This document shows positions 8,119 through 16,489 of a DNA stretch of 34,874 bases, in pieces. A model generated the notes under the pieces. The model was not told where the DNA came from. It did no database searches and saw only the letters and a program-made list of their open reading frames with translations. This stretch comes from Balneolaceae bacterium (GTDB lineage Bacteria; Bacteroidota; Rhodothermia; Balneolales; Balneolaceae): positions 1 through 34,874 of the forward strand of contig SKRC01000216.1 of the NCBI GenBank assembly GCA_007118695.1. The letters are read 5' to 3'. Within the stretch, counting starts at the first letter, position 1. Every line of letters begins with the position of its first letter. The position numbers and the translations under genes are program-made.

Positions 8119-8904
8119 ATGAGACATGTACGGGCAATAGTCAGACTATTTCAGATTTCCATTGCAACGGTAACCATTTACCTCATTTATGTTACCTGCC
8201 TGTTATTTGTGAAACTATCCGGCAGGCGAAGCGAGCCGCTGCGAAACAGATTTATGGCTTTTTGGGCCGGTACATTAGCCTGGATTCTGAACATGAAAGT
8301 GACGGTGAAAGGGAACCCTCCCCGGGCTCCGTTTTTCCTGGTTTCCAATCATCTGAGCTACCTGGATGTCGTGCCTCTCTACAAATCAATGACATGTACA
8401 TTTGTTGCAAAGAAAGATGTAGAGTCCTGGCCGGTGGTGGGGTTTATGGCGAAAACGATGGGCATTATCTTTATTGACAGGGAAAAGAAGATCGATGTGG
8501 GGAGAGTGAATCAGATTATCTCAAAATCGTTGAACAAAGACCAGGGTATTGTACTGTTTCCGGAGGGAACGACATCGCCCGGTGCCGAAGTTTTGCCTTT
8601 TCGGGCCTCACTGCTTGAACATCCGGCAGCGAGTGACCTGGATGTCCATTATGCGTCGATCACATACGAGACATCAAACCAGGATTTACCAGCCTCCGAG
8701 AGCGTCTGCTGGTGGGGGGAGATTTCATTCCCGTCGCATGTGTACCTTTTGGCAGGAAACAAGCAGATTAATTGTACCATTACATTCGGGCAGGAGACGG
8801 TGAGGCATTCCGATCGCAAGGAACTGGCTGATATCCTTTATAAAAAAGTAAAAGATCAGTTTATACCGGTACCAGATCAACCCAAAGAGCCCCTGCATTC
8901 ATAA
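8119..8904 (+). CDS. PlsC/OlsA-type 1-acylglycerol-3-phosphate-like O-acyltransferase
   Basis: Membrane-bound acyltransferase of the PlsC (LPLAT) family, 261 aa. An N-terminal hydrophobic helix (about residues 12-32) is followed by the catalytic motif NHLSYLD (77-83, His78 and Asp83), by IFIDREKK (about 117-124), and by the substrate-binding motif FPEGTTS (147-153). In a pair with an OlsB/GlsB-type enzyme, the expected role is O-acylation of the 3-hydroxy group of the lyso-lipid (OlsA/GlsA activity). Ordinary phosphatidic acid synthesis is the alternative, and some OlsA enzymes do both. The gene lies 17 bases after the N-acyltransferase and abuts the next gene without a gap (stop 8904, ATG 8905), so the three genes are very likely one operon. 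Family certain; specific substrate inferred from context. Confidence 0.85.
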   Translation: MRHVRAIVRLFQISIATVTIYLIYVTCLLFVKLSGRRSEPLRNRFMAFWAGTLAWILNMKVTVKGNPPRAPFFLVSNHLSYLDVVPLYKSMTCTFVAKKDVESWPVVGFMAKTMGIIFIDREKKIDVGRVNQIISKSLNKDQGIVLFPEGTTSPGAEVLPFRASLLEHPAASDLDVHYASITYETSNQDLPASESVCWWGEISFPSHVYLLAGNKQINCTITFGQETVRHSDRKELADILYKKVKDQFIPVPDQPKEPLHS

Positions 8905-10515
8905 ATGCTGCTTAGCAAGATAACCAGATACTATTCCAAAACCTGGGTTTGGGTCCTCACGGGCTATCTATTGGCTTTGCTGCTTTCCTGGAGTGTGATG
9001 CTTTTTTTTGAGACCCCGGTTCAGCTGCATAAAAACCAGGCCATTGAAGAGGTCGAAACGGAGATGGGTGAGCGCATCATCTCTTATTACCAACGAAGCC
9101 CGGAATCCAGCCCGTATAAGGAGCCCCTGGTTTTGCTGCACGATAATCTATACGATGCCGAGGCCCTGATGCCGCTGGCTGAACGGCTCACAAAGAACGG
9201 CTTTGACGTGATCATCCCTGAATACAGCGGGTATGGGTTTACCGATTATCCGGGCGGATTCAACCTGCAGGATAAAAAAGCGTCTGTAATGAAATTGCTT
9301 GAACACAAAGGAATCGATCGGTTTCATCTGATCGGCCATGGCCTTGGAGGTGCGGTGGCATTCTCGATGGTCGAGGAAGCTGGCGATCGGACCCGTTCCG
9401 TTACCATGCTTTCGGCATCGGGAATTCAGGAGTTCAATTTACTGGGTAATCGTGCCTTGAATCGTGCCCTGTATTTTTTCCAGTTTCCGTTTTATCAGTT
9501 TTTCAACTACCTGACGCCCCATTTCGGTTGGCTCTATGAAGCTCCATTCAGTTATTCGACCCTGAAGTCGAATTATGAGAAGGATTTGAGGCCGGTGCAG
9601 GAGTGGATGGGGCAGTATGATAAGCCGGTTCTGATACTCCATGGCGCTGATGACCGGTATGTGAATGTGATTACGGCTGAGGAGCATAACCGGTTAATTC
9701 CACACTCGGAGCTGGTTGTGTTGGAAGGCAATCAAATGCTTTTTCAGGAAAAATCAGCGGAAATCGCTTTCCGGGTCCATTCCTTTATTCAAGATGTGGA
9801 AAATAATATAGCCGTTACCCGGGTTGATGCCTCCCGGGAGCGTATAGAAAAATCGAAGAAGCCATTGGAGCCCGGGCAGATTTCCGCTTTAACGGGATTA
9901 TCGCTGGTACTTCTTTTGTTGTTAATCGTCGTTTCGACATTTATCAATGAAGATCTGACCTGCATCGGGACCGGCCTGTTGGTGGCCAAAGGGATCCTGA
10001 CGTACATTCCGGCTGCTGCGGCCTGCTTTATTGGCATATTGTTGACGGATATCACGGTTTACTGGCTGGGAAGGTCGGTCGGCAGCCCCATGCTGCGCTG
10101 GGTGCCATTCCGCTGGCTTATCGACGAAGAGGATGTCCGCAATACCGAAAGTATGTTTAAAGAAAGCGGCCTTCCCATCATCTTCATCAGCCGATTTATT
10201 CCCGGCACCCGGCTGCCCACCTATTTCAGTGCCGGTATGGTAAGGGCAAGATTTTCACTGATCATTTTCTACTTCATGATGGCTATTCTGATATGGGCGC
10301 CGTTTCTGGTCGGTTTGTCCTATTTAATCGGCCAGCAGATCATCGAATACTTTTATGTTTACCAGGATTATGCAATCTGGATATTTCTCGCGCTGCTGCT
10401 CATGATCTTCACCGGCCTCAAAGTATTGATTCCGATGGCGACCAAAAGGGGGCGCAGGAATATGAGGGTTAAAGTTGAAAAGCTGAAAAGGCGGTTTTGG
10501 TTCAGTTACCAGTGA
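8905..10515 (+). CDS. Catalytically degenerate alpha/beta hydrolase fused to DedA membrane domain
   Basis: A 536 aa fusion. An N-terminal transmembrane helix (about 14-35) leads to an alpha/beta-hydrolase domain (about 50-300) and then a DedA/VTT membrane domain (about 330-520) with several helices and the DedA motif SRFIPGTRLPTYFSAGM. DedA proteins act in membrane homeostasis, and several family members move phospholipids across the bilayer. The hydrolase part keeps the fold markers and the acid (Asp250 in HGADDRYV), but the nucleophile elbow reads GHGLGG, with Gly146 replacing Ser. The residue where the catalytic His is expected is Gln277 (EGNQMLF). It should therefore be inactive as a classical hydrolase and may bind lipid or a partner. 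It is the third gene of the aminolipid operon, abutting plsC. Its last codons (FSYQ) lie inside a CAGTTACCAGT repeat. Confidence 0.82.
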   Translation: MLLSKITRYYSKTWVWVLTGYLLALLLSWSVMLFFETPVQLHKNQAIEEVETEMGERIISYYQRSPESSPYKEPLVLLHDNLYDAEALMPLAERLTKNGFDVIIPEYSGYGFTDYPGGFNLQDKKASVMKLLEHKGIDRFHLIGHGLGGAVAFSMVEEAGDRTRSVTMLSASGIQEFNLLGNRALNRALYFFQFPFYQFFNYLTPHFGWLYEAPFSYSTLKSNYEKDLRPVQEWMGQYDKPVLILHGADDRYVNVITAEEHNRLIPHSELVVLEGNQMLFQEKSAEIAFRVHSFIQDVENNIAVTRVDASRERIEKSKKPLEPGQISALTGLSLVLLLLLIVVSTFINEDLTCIGTGLLVAKGILTYIPAAAACFIGILLTDITVYWLGRSVGSPMLRWVPFRWLIDEEDVRNTESMFKESGLPIIFISRFIPGTRLPTYFSAGMVRARFSLIIFYFMMAILIWAPFLVGLSYLIGQQIIEYFYVYQDYAIWIFLALLLMIFTGLKVLIPMATKRGRRNMRVKVEKLKRRFWFSYQ

Positions 10516-10541
10516 TCAGTTACCAGTTACCAGTTACCAGT
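10503..10541. repeat. CAGTTACCAGT tandem repeat overlapping the DedA gene end
   Basis: Tandem degenerate units of CAGTTAC(CAGT) begin within the last four codons of the DedA fusion gene and continue into the short gap before the convergent tadA. The stop codon at 10513-10515 is part of the repeat, so the repeat has supplied the end of the reading frame. Confidence 0.7.
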
Positions 10542-10569
10542 GGCAGGGGACTGGGGACAAGGGGTAGTT

Positions 10570-11046
10570 TTATCGTTTTGAGGAGAAGAAATCTTTCAGG
10601 AGCTGGCTGCAATCTTGCTCCAGGATGCCCTGGATGAGTTCGGTTTTGTGATTGAGTTTATTGTTCTGGACCAGGTTAAAAATAGTTCCACAAGCTCCCG
10701 ATTTTTCATCCGCAGCCCCGAAAACCACCCTTTTCAACCTGGATAGAACGATGGCGCCCGCGCACATGGGACAGGGTTCGAGGGTCACATAAATCGAACA
10801 ATCCGGCAAAAATTTCTCTTCAATTGTCGAACAGGCAGCCGAAATGGCAATCATTTCGGCATGTGCAGTCGGATCTTTTAATTTCTCGGTTTGGTTATAA
10901 CCCTTGCCAATGATGCGATTTCCCCTTACTACAACGGCTCCAACCGGGATTTCCCCTTCACGGGCGGCAATTTCTGCCAGCTTTAAAGATTCAAACATGA
11001 ATTTTGAATGAAAATTTAACTGAGGATGCTCTTTTCCATCAAACAT
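10570..11046 (-). CDS. tadA: tRNA-specific adenosine deaminase TadA
   Basis: Zinc-dependent deaminase that converts adenosine-34 to inosine in tRNA-Arg(ACG), allowing wobble decoding. The cytidine-deaminase-fold signature is complete: HAE (62-64, zinc His and proton-shuttling Glu) and PCPMC (91-95, zinc Cys pair). TadA-type flanks are also present: GEIPVGAVVV (31-40), DPTAHAEM, and KRVVFGAADEKSGACGT. Total length of 158 aa is normal for the family. Translation could begin at the ATG at 11046 or at the internal Met17 (ATG at 10998); the first is kept because the total length fits, but no ribosome-binding site decides it. The gene stands alone, convergent to the aminolipid operon and divergent from the lipoprotein gene. 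Guanine deaminase is a less likely alternative. Confidence 0.9.
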   Translation of the reverse strand: MFDGKEHPQLNFHSKFMFESLKLAEIAAREGEIPVGAVVVRGNRIIGKGYNQTEKLKDPTAHAEMIAISAACSTIEEKFLPDCSIYVTLEPCPMCAGAIVLSRLKRVVFGAADEKSGACGTIFNLVQNNKLNHKTELIQGILEQDCSQLLKDFFSSKR

Positions 11047-11410
11047 TAAATAAAAAATGTTATGTTTAGGGCTGATTATTTACAAACTAAATATTCGACT
11101 AATTATCCCTTTTTGCTTAATATCCAACAGGCAAACAATTCTTACTAAATTTGGAATAACATTTTAGTTAGGGGCAAAAATCTAATGTATCTTGAATTCT
11201 GAAAAATTCGGAAACCTGTCGGGGATAAAATTCTGCCATACTTTGAAATTGATGAATCATTCAATATAAAACATCTGTCATTATCATTGTGTAGTATTAT
11301 TATCTTGTTTTCGGATGCAAAAGTTATTTTTCATTAAAACGATTTTAAAAGAACGTATTTTACAGTTATTCTAAACACTTGAACAACAATCACTCACAAC
11401 CATAAATACC
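11047..11410. other. AT-rich divergent intergenic region
   Basis: 364 bases between tadA (minus) and the lipoprotein gene (plus), markedly richer in A and T than its surroundings, as expected for promoters. A sigma-70-like pair pointing right can be read as TTGAAA (11243-11248) and TATAAA (11265-11270), 16 bases apart. The single TAAATTTG at 11146-11153 matches the Bacteroidota -7 consensus but lacks a properly spaced -33 TTTG. Neither is decisive. No small gene was found. Confidence 0.4.
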
Positions 11411-11860
11411 ATGGCAAACTATAAACTATCGACACTTATCATAAGTGTTGCGCTAATGATGAGCGTTGCGGCCTGTGGCCCGTCGCTTGTTATCTCGGAT
11501 GTTGATTATGCTCAGCCGATTGAGAGTGTTGTCTCTCCGGATGCGGATAATATCATCAAAGATGAGCGATATGCTATTTCATTCAGCGTTGCACCAATTC
11601 TCGAAGAAGAAAACGTGGGTTCGGCTGATGAATTTCGCCTGATCAGAAACAACAGGGGATTCTACTTTATTACAGCAGCCGGATTTACCAATGTATATGT
11701 TTTCGAGCCCGCTGACGGGGAACTGAATTTAAAAAGAAAAATCGAAATCACTGGTGATGGTCTTGGCCAACCTGCTCTGAATCAGCGAGGCGATCATATC
11801 GAAGTCATTGATCGCGCGACCGGAGAGACTTATCAAGTGAATGAAGAAGGTAGGAGATAG
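11411..11860 (+). CDS. Predicted lipoprotein of unknown function
   Basis: I do not recognise this 149 aa protein. It has a type II signal peptide (hydrophobic stretch about 6-20) with a lipobox-like VAAC, placing the lipidated Cys at residue 22, so it is probably anchored to a membrane in the periplasm. The mature part is mixed alpha/beta with a pattern of short strands (GFYFITAAGFTNVYVFEP, then KRKIEITGDG) that could form a single beta-sandwich or propeller-like blade. The ATG at 11411 opens directly into the signal peptide. The following coiled-coil gene starts 10 bases after the stop, and its ribosome-binding site overlaps the stop codon, so the two are probably translated from one transcript and may act together. 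Confidence 0.75.
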   Translation: MANYKLSTLIISVALMMSVAACGPSLVISDVDYAQPIESVVSPDADNIIKDERYAISFSVAPILEEENVGSADEFRLIRNNRGFYFITAAGFTNVYVFEPADGELNLKRKIEITGDGLGQPALNQRGDHIEVIDRATGETYQVNEEGRR

Positions 11861-11864
11861 GAGG
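11859..11864 (+). promoter_or_regulatory. Ribosome-binding site AGGAGG deciding the start at 11871
   Basis: A perfect AGGAGG lies 6 bases before the ATG at 11871 and overlaps the stop codon (TAG, 11858-11860) of the lipoprotein gene. It argues for translation from 11871 rather than from the in-frame ATG at 11841, which lies inside the preceding gene. Confidence 0.8.
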
Positions 11865-11870
11865 CAAACC

Positions 11871-13109
11871 ATGGAAAATATTATGAATAAAACCCTTTCT
11901 ACATTTATTGCAATGCTGCTGATTGCAGTTTCAACCACAACAGTTGAAGCCCAGCAATCGGATTACGAAATACAGCAAGAATTCAGGGCTGAATACAGCC
12001 AGATCGTTGAATGGATTGACAATGCGGTTTCTTCCGACGATTTGGAAGAGATTTCAAATCAGATCGATGAACTGGAAGCCAATTACAGCGAACATGCCGA
12101 TATCATTAGTGCAGCAATCAATCCGGATACTTACGAATCCAGGATCAATGATCTGAGAGCCCGCTTCGGAGCTGCCCAGGAAAACATTGCCACCATTGAG
12201 GAGCTTAATGAGCGGATTGCAGAGCTGAATGCTGACTTGGATGAATTCAGAGACCGACTCGCCGGGATGGATGAACGCTCGGAAGCGCTGCAACGCGAGA
12301 TCCGCGATTCGCAGGCTAATGAGAGACGGTTGTCGAATCTTGTTCGTCAGTATCGTGAGAACATACAGGAACGGGACAGGTTTGTCGGACGGTTCCTGGA
12401 AGATCTGCTGAACCGCTATGAAAGCGTTGATGCCGCTACTGCTGATGAAATTGCAGATCAGGCCGAACGGCTGGATGACAACCCTGTCGATCTGGTGAGA
12501 ACCATTCTTGGTGAGTACGTGAATTATGCCAATCAGCAAACGGACCTCACGGCACCGGAATACATGAGTATGAAAGCTCAGCATGTGTATTTCACCCAGC
12601 TCTGGGATCAAATCGGTGAGCGCCTGACGGAAGTGTTTGATGCGGACGAACCCGTTCAATCCTATCAGGAAGTCAGAGACTTGCTTGCCAACTGGAATTC
12701 AGCCATTGATAACAGGATCTGGGGAGCCATCTCTAGTGCATTTGCCGATAACAATATAGATCTTGACAATTTTACCAGTGCTAATGCTTTTTACAATGCG
12801 CTTCAGTCGTATGTTAGCAGTTCAATTGAGGCCAGCCGTGAACAAAACAGGGAAGAAGACCTGGAAAGATTCCAGAGTTTTTCGGATTACTGGAACAACA
12901 CGGTAAAAGCCAACTGGGGTGAAACCATGATTGCAGGTGAAGTACTCAGTTATTCGCAGCTTGCAAGTATCGACGGACAACTCGGCGAATGGAATGTAGC
13001 CGCTGTGCCAACTTCCAATCTGATGTTGATCCTGTTCCTGATCAGTATCGCTGTGATCATCGGACTTATCGTGGCACTTGTTCGAAAGAAACCTTCCGCG
13101 GGGAAATAA
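11871..13109 (+). CDS. Exported coiled-coil protein with C-terminal membrane anchor, unknown function
   Basis: Unrecognised 412 aa protein. From the ATG at 11871 (or Met5) it has a signal peptide (KTLSTFIAMLLIAVSTTTVEAQ) cleaved near residue 28. A long helical region rich in Glu, Asp, Arg and Gln with heptad character follows (about residues 75-160; for example IEELNERIAELNADLDEFR). A second helical region carries aromatic residues (about 190-370). Near the C-terminus is one transmembrane helix (about 383-403, LMLILFLISIAVIIGLIVALV) with a short basic tail RKKPSAGK. The predicted topology is a periplasmic coiled-coil rod held in the inner membrane by its C-terminus. It sits directly behind a lipoprotein gene and ends at a strong terminator, so the pair forms an isolated two-gene transcription unit. 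Nothing in the sequence names a function; a structural envelope role is only a guess. Confidence 0.8.
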   Translation: MENIMNKTLSTFIAMLLIAVSTTTVEAQQSDYEIQQEFRAEYSQIVEWIDNAVSSDDLEEISNQIDELEANYSEHADIISAAINPDTYESRINDLRARFGAAQENIATIEELNERIAELNADLDEFRDRLAGMDERSEALQREIRDSQANERRLSNLVRQYRENIQERDRFVGRFLEDLLNRYESVDAATADEIADQAERLDDNPVDLVRTILGEYVNYANQQTDLTAPEYMSMKAQHVYFTQLWDQIGERLTEVFDADEPVQSYQEVRDLLANWNSAIDNRIWGAISSAFADNNIDLDNFTSANAFYNALQSYVSSSIEASREQNREEDLERFQSFSDYWNNTVKANWGETMIAGEVLSYSQLASIDGQLGEWNVAAVPTSNLMLILFLISIAVIIGLIVALVRKKPSAGK

Positions 13110-13121
13110 TCTACCGCGCAA

Positions 13122-13162
13122 CAAAAAAAAGCCGTGTTTCTTTGAAGCATGGCTTTTTTTTT
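13122..13162 (+). terminator. Bidirectional hairpin terminator
   Basis: An A tract plus GCCGTG pairs with CATGGC plus a T tract around a short loop, 13 bases after the coiled-coil gene stop. With A residues on the left and T residues on the right it can act on both strands, so it may also end the convergent moxR/VWA operon. Confidence 0.8.
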
Positions 13163-13270
13163 GTGCGCCCGGCAGGGCGCATTCATCCGGAGTGACAAGC
13201 CCTTTAATTTTTCGTATCCCCCACCCAAACATCTCTTTTCCAGGAGTTGATGGCGGCATAGCATGACCAC

Positions 13271-13347
13271 ATGCAAGGTACAAGGTGCAAGGTGCAAATA
13301 ACCGATAACCAGCAACCGACAACTGATAACCAATAACCAATAACCCA
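13271..13347. repeat. Low-complexity AAGGTGC and GATAACC repeats
   Basis: Tandem AAGGT(A/G)CA units are followed by degenerate heptads ATAACCA/GATAACC/CAACCGA up to just before the VWA gene stop. Read from the other strand these are GGTTATTGGTTATC repeats. They produce the Tyr/Leu/Val-rich spurious reading frames of the region and encode nothing credible. Confidence 0.7.
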
Positions 13348-13353
13348 CATTCC

Positions 13354-15453
13354 TTACGGCAGCGAGTATTTTCGCCGCAGCAGCCATTCACCAGTCAGCA
13401 AGAGCATGACGAGGATAAACCAGATGACATGTTCATGAAGAAACCTGAAGGCTGTACGGCGCTCTTCGATCTGTTGGAGCAGATTGCGGTTATCCAGCTC
13501 CCCGAGAATTGCAGCCGGGCTGAATTCCTGCAGGAACTCACCTCCGGATACTTCGGCAAGCCGGCGGAGCATTTCATCATCCCTTCGGGTATCAACATAT
13601 TCAAGCGTAGAGGCGGTTACTGTAAAATCACCTTCCGCCGTATCGATTACCCGCCCGCCTTTTCGTGCCTCGGCGGAATAAGTATAGTTTCCGGCCGCTA
13701 TAGCTCCTGTCGTAAGGTGGTAGTTGCCATTGCTGCGATGGCGCATGGTATAAGATCTTTCATCGTTGTTTGCGTCTGAAACCGTTACTTCAATGACTGC
13801 GTCCGTTTCCGGTTCCCCGGTTTCATTGGACAATTCAGCCCTGAAATTGATCTCCTCACCTTCCTGGTAGACCAGTTTTCCCGGTTGAATACGCAGATTT
13901 TCACTATCCGGGCTGGTGGCCGCCCATGATGTTATGTTGGCTATCAAACCGGTTGCATAATTTCTGGTCTGTTCGTCCCTTGCCTGGGTATACCGGAACC
14001 AGCCGTGTGTATTTACAACTGCCCTTCGAAGGTTCCCGGCTTCTTCGGTGATCAATACCGGAATGCCGGTCTCTGCTCCTTCGTAGGATGCTCTGATGAG
14101 TACCGATGCAGTTGCAGGCAATTCATAGCTGGCCTGAAGGCTGGAAAGCACAGGCTGCCGGTTGAACTCAATCGGGTCGAGTTCCAATATGGGATGATTC
14201 CTGTTTTCTTCACCGGCCGCCAAATGAATCCCCAAAACCGAACCGGGATTTGCAACAGAAACCGGGATGACAAAAGCGCTCAGATCATCGGCATTAACCC
14301 CAGGCAAATAAAATTGAACAGCCGGAAATTGATCGATAAGCCCGTCAGGCAAACCGGCCTGATCCGGGATCGCCCCGTGAATTACCAACAGTTCAAGATC
14401 ATCCGGAATTTCGTCCAGATCACCTTCCAGGAACCGGTCGCCAATCCAGGTGAACGGGTGGAGTTCAATATTTCTGTCGGCCTCAAGGATCGTTCGCACT
14501 GATTTAACGTCCGGATGAATCTCAAATGCCAGGTGGTAAATATTGGTCTTCTCATCGACCACATTGACAGAAAATGGATAGAGATTGTTTTCAGCCGTTA
14601 TTTCTCCTTCAAGTTCAGGAATATAGGCTTCATAATGATGAAGGCCGGCTTCTTCAAATTGCAGGGTAAAGGTGGTCCGGTGCGTGGACGATGACCTGTC
14701 AAACTGAATTTCCCCGGACTCGATGATCTCTCCATCGCGGCGTAGCTGCAGTGTTGCCGCTTCATCCGGAAACCCTTCCTGTGTCACCGTAATTTCAACA
14801 GGCTGCTCGGTGTCAACATAGCCGGTTTCGTTGGTTAATACTTCTGATATGGCGACGTCCCTGGTCTCGGAGGTATCACCCACCGGTACAGTAAAGACAG
14901 GCATATGCAGTTCACGAGCTGTAAAAATTGGATCCCGGCCTCTTGTGATGATGCCATCGCTGAATAGCATTGCCGCTACCGTTTCTTCGGAACGGTCCCG
15001 GATATGCCGCATCACTTCGTCGATATTGGTGAGCGTACCCTGCAACTGCAGGTCGCTGTATTCTGTCGATTCAATCTGGCCGTCAAACCGGTAATATTGA
15101 ATATCGAGCTCATCTATCTCGTCAAACCCAAACGCATCGATAATCGATTTGTAACTGTCCCAGCCCCGGTATTCACCTCTTTCGATACCCATACTTTGAC
15201 TGTCGTCGAGATAAACCGCCAGAATGGGTTTATGCTGTTCGATTTCATCGATTTGCAGAAAAGGGTTTAACAACAGCAACAGCAGAATGACCAATGCCGA
15301 TCCCCTCAGCAATGTCAGGCTCCAGCGCCGCGTGGGCGAGAGGCTTGTCAAATAGGAATAGCTCCACCAGGCAAAAAACAGAACCGCTGCAATCAGCAGT
15401 ACCAGGAGGGGTGCTGAGAAAACCGGATTCAAACCCTGAAACTGGATATCCAT
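13354..15453 (-). CDS. VWA-like membrane protein of the MoxR locus
   Basis: A 699 aa integral membrane protein. Two N-terminal transmembrane helices (about 12-31 and 48-65) are followed by a von Willebrand A-like domain starting at PILAVYLDDSQSMGI, with a DxSxS MIDAS-type motif at 83-87 and the later strands AAMLFSDGIITRG and MPVFTVPVGD. A region with beta-sandwich segments follows (about 205-300 and 540-630), plus a stretch like a class I amidotransferase-fold domain (LLVIHGAIPDQAG and onward). One transmembrane helix closes the protein (about 673-692). MIDAS motifs bind a divalent metal for protein-protein contacts. MoxR ATPases with VWA partners act as chaperone-like or metal-insertion systems in the envelope. 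The gene lies 19 bases downstream of moxR and is last in its operon. Architecture is clear; the client is unknown. Confidence 0.78.
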   Translation of the reverse strand: MDIQFQGLNPVFSAPLLVLLIAAVLFFAWWSYSYLTSLSPTRRWSLTLLRGSALVILLLLLLNPFLQIDEIEQHKPILAVYLDDSQSMGIERGEYRGWDSYKSIIDAFGFDEIDELDIQYYRFDGQIESTEYSDLQLQGTLTNIDEVMRHIRDRSEETVAAMLFSDGIITRGRDPIFTARELHMPVFTVPVGDTSETRDVAISEVLTNETGYVDTEQPVEITVTQEGFPDEAATLQLRRDGEIIESGEIQFDRSSSTHRTTFTLQFEEAGLHHYEAYIPELEGEITAENNLYPFSVNVVDEKTNIYHLAFEIHPDVKSVRTILEADRNIELHPFTWIGDRFLEGDLDEIPDDLELLVIHGAIPDQAGLPDGLIDQFPAVQFYLPGVNADDLSAFVIPVSVANPGSVLGIHLAAGEENRNHPILELDPIEFNRQPVLSSLQASYELPATASVLIRASYEGAETGIPVLITEEAGNLRRAVVNTHGWFRYTQARDEQTRNYATGLIANITSWAATSPDSENLRIQPGKLVYQEGEEINFRAELSNETGEPETDAVIEVTVSDANNDERSYTMRHRSNGNYHLTTGAIAAGNYTYSAEARKGGRVIDTAEGDFTVTASTLEYVDTRRDDEMLRRLAEVSGGEFLQEFSPAAILGELDNRNLLQQIEERRTAFRFLHEHVIWFILVMLLLTGEWLLRRKYSLP

Positions 15454-15472
15454 AACTTAGAATCCCCGGAAA

Positions 15473-16489
15473 CTAAAGTTTCTCAAGCAATTTTCGGATG
15501 ATATCAGCTGTGGTAAGCCCTTCAGCCTCGGCGGCGTAATTGGTTACAATGCGATGCCGAAGAACCGGGATGGCCAGTTCCCGGATGTCTTCAAGTGTAA
15601 CATTTGCACGTCCTCTGGATAAAGCCCTGGCTTTTCCGCCAAGGATGAGAAATTGAGAGGCCCTGGGTCCGGCTCCCCAGCTGAGATACTTATCGACCAG
15701 CTCATCGGCCATTTCGGTTTTGGGCCTGGTAAAATTAACAAGCTTCACCGCTGCCTCAAGAACATTGTCGGGCACCGGTACCTGCCTGACCAGCTGTTGC
15801 AGCTCCAAAATCTGTTCTTTTTCCAGTACCGGCTGAATATCTTCATCCCGAATCGAAGTTGTTTGACTGACAATTGTTTTTTCCTCTTCAAATGAGGGGT
15901 AATCCAGCCAAAGGTTAAACATGAAACGGTCGAGCTGCGCTTCCGGCAGGGGATAGGTGCCTTCTTGTTCGATCGGGTTCTGGGTTGCCAGCACGAAAAA
16001 TGGCCGGTCCAGCTGGTAGGTCGTCCCTGCAGCCGTGATGTTGTACTCCTGCATGCCTTCCAGCAGTGCGGCCTGGGTTTTAGGCGGTGTACGATTGATC
16101 TCATCGGCCAGAACGATATTGGCAAAGATAGGGCCTTTAATAAACTTGAACGATTTTCTGCCGGTATCAATACTATCCTCGATGATTTCCGTACCGGTAA
16201 TATCACCGGGCATAAGATCCGGGGTAAACTGAATTCTGCTGAACGACAGGTTCAGGCTTCTTGCAAGCGTGCGGATCAGAAGTGTTTTGGCCAAACCAGG
16301 CACGCCAACCAGAACACAATGCCCCTGGGAGAAAAGAGATATCAATAACTGATCGACAATATCCGTCTGACCAATTACAGCTTTGGAGACCTCTTCTTTT
16401 ATTCCATTAAATGAGTTTTCAAAATATTCAACAGCTTCCTGGGGTTTATTGGGTATCGACTGGAGTTTCAGGTTCAAATTCGAGGTCAT
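15473..16489 (-). CDS. MoxR-family AAA+ ATPase
   Basis: Cytoplasmic AAA+ ATPase of the MoxR family, 338 aa from the chosen start. Visible motifs: Walker A GVPGLAKT (62-69), Walker B IVLADE (125-130) followed by [18 protein letters not shown], sensor 1 in [24 protein letters not shown], and a C-terminal lid with [20 protein letters not shown]. MoxR proteins help VWA-domain partners fold or activate envelope or metal enzymes. I chose the ATG at 16489. The frame extends to a TTG at 16531, but that would lengthen the overlap with the upstream surA-like gene and adds no family sequence. Even so the start lies 44 bases inside the end of that gene, suggesting translational coupling. The VWA partner follows 19 bases after the stop. 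No DUF58 gene, the usual companion, is present. Confidence 0.92.
   Translation of the reverse strand: MTSNLNLKLQSIPNKPQEAVEYFENSFNGIKEEVSKAVIGQTDIVDQLLISLFSQGHCVLVGVPGLAKTLLIRTLARSLNLSFSRIQFTPDLMPGDITGTEIIEDSIDTGRKSFKFIKGPIFANIVLADEINRTPPKTQAALLEGMQEYNITAAGTTYQLDRPFFVLATQNPIEQEGTYPLPEAQLDRFMFNLWLDYPSFEEEKTIVSQTTSIRDEDIQPVLEKEQILELQQLVRQVPVPDNVLEAAVKLVNFTRPKTEMADELVDKYLSWGAGPRASQFLILGGKARALSRGRANVTLEDIRELAIPVLRHRIVTNYAAEAEGLTTADIIRKLLEKL

Noticed and set aside
12822-13391. Minus-strand frames with VIGYQLSVAGYRL-type residues
   Set aside because: Such Tyr/Leu/Val-rich translations are known artefacts of GTTA-type low-complexity repeats; they also cover the terminator and the coiled-coil gene.
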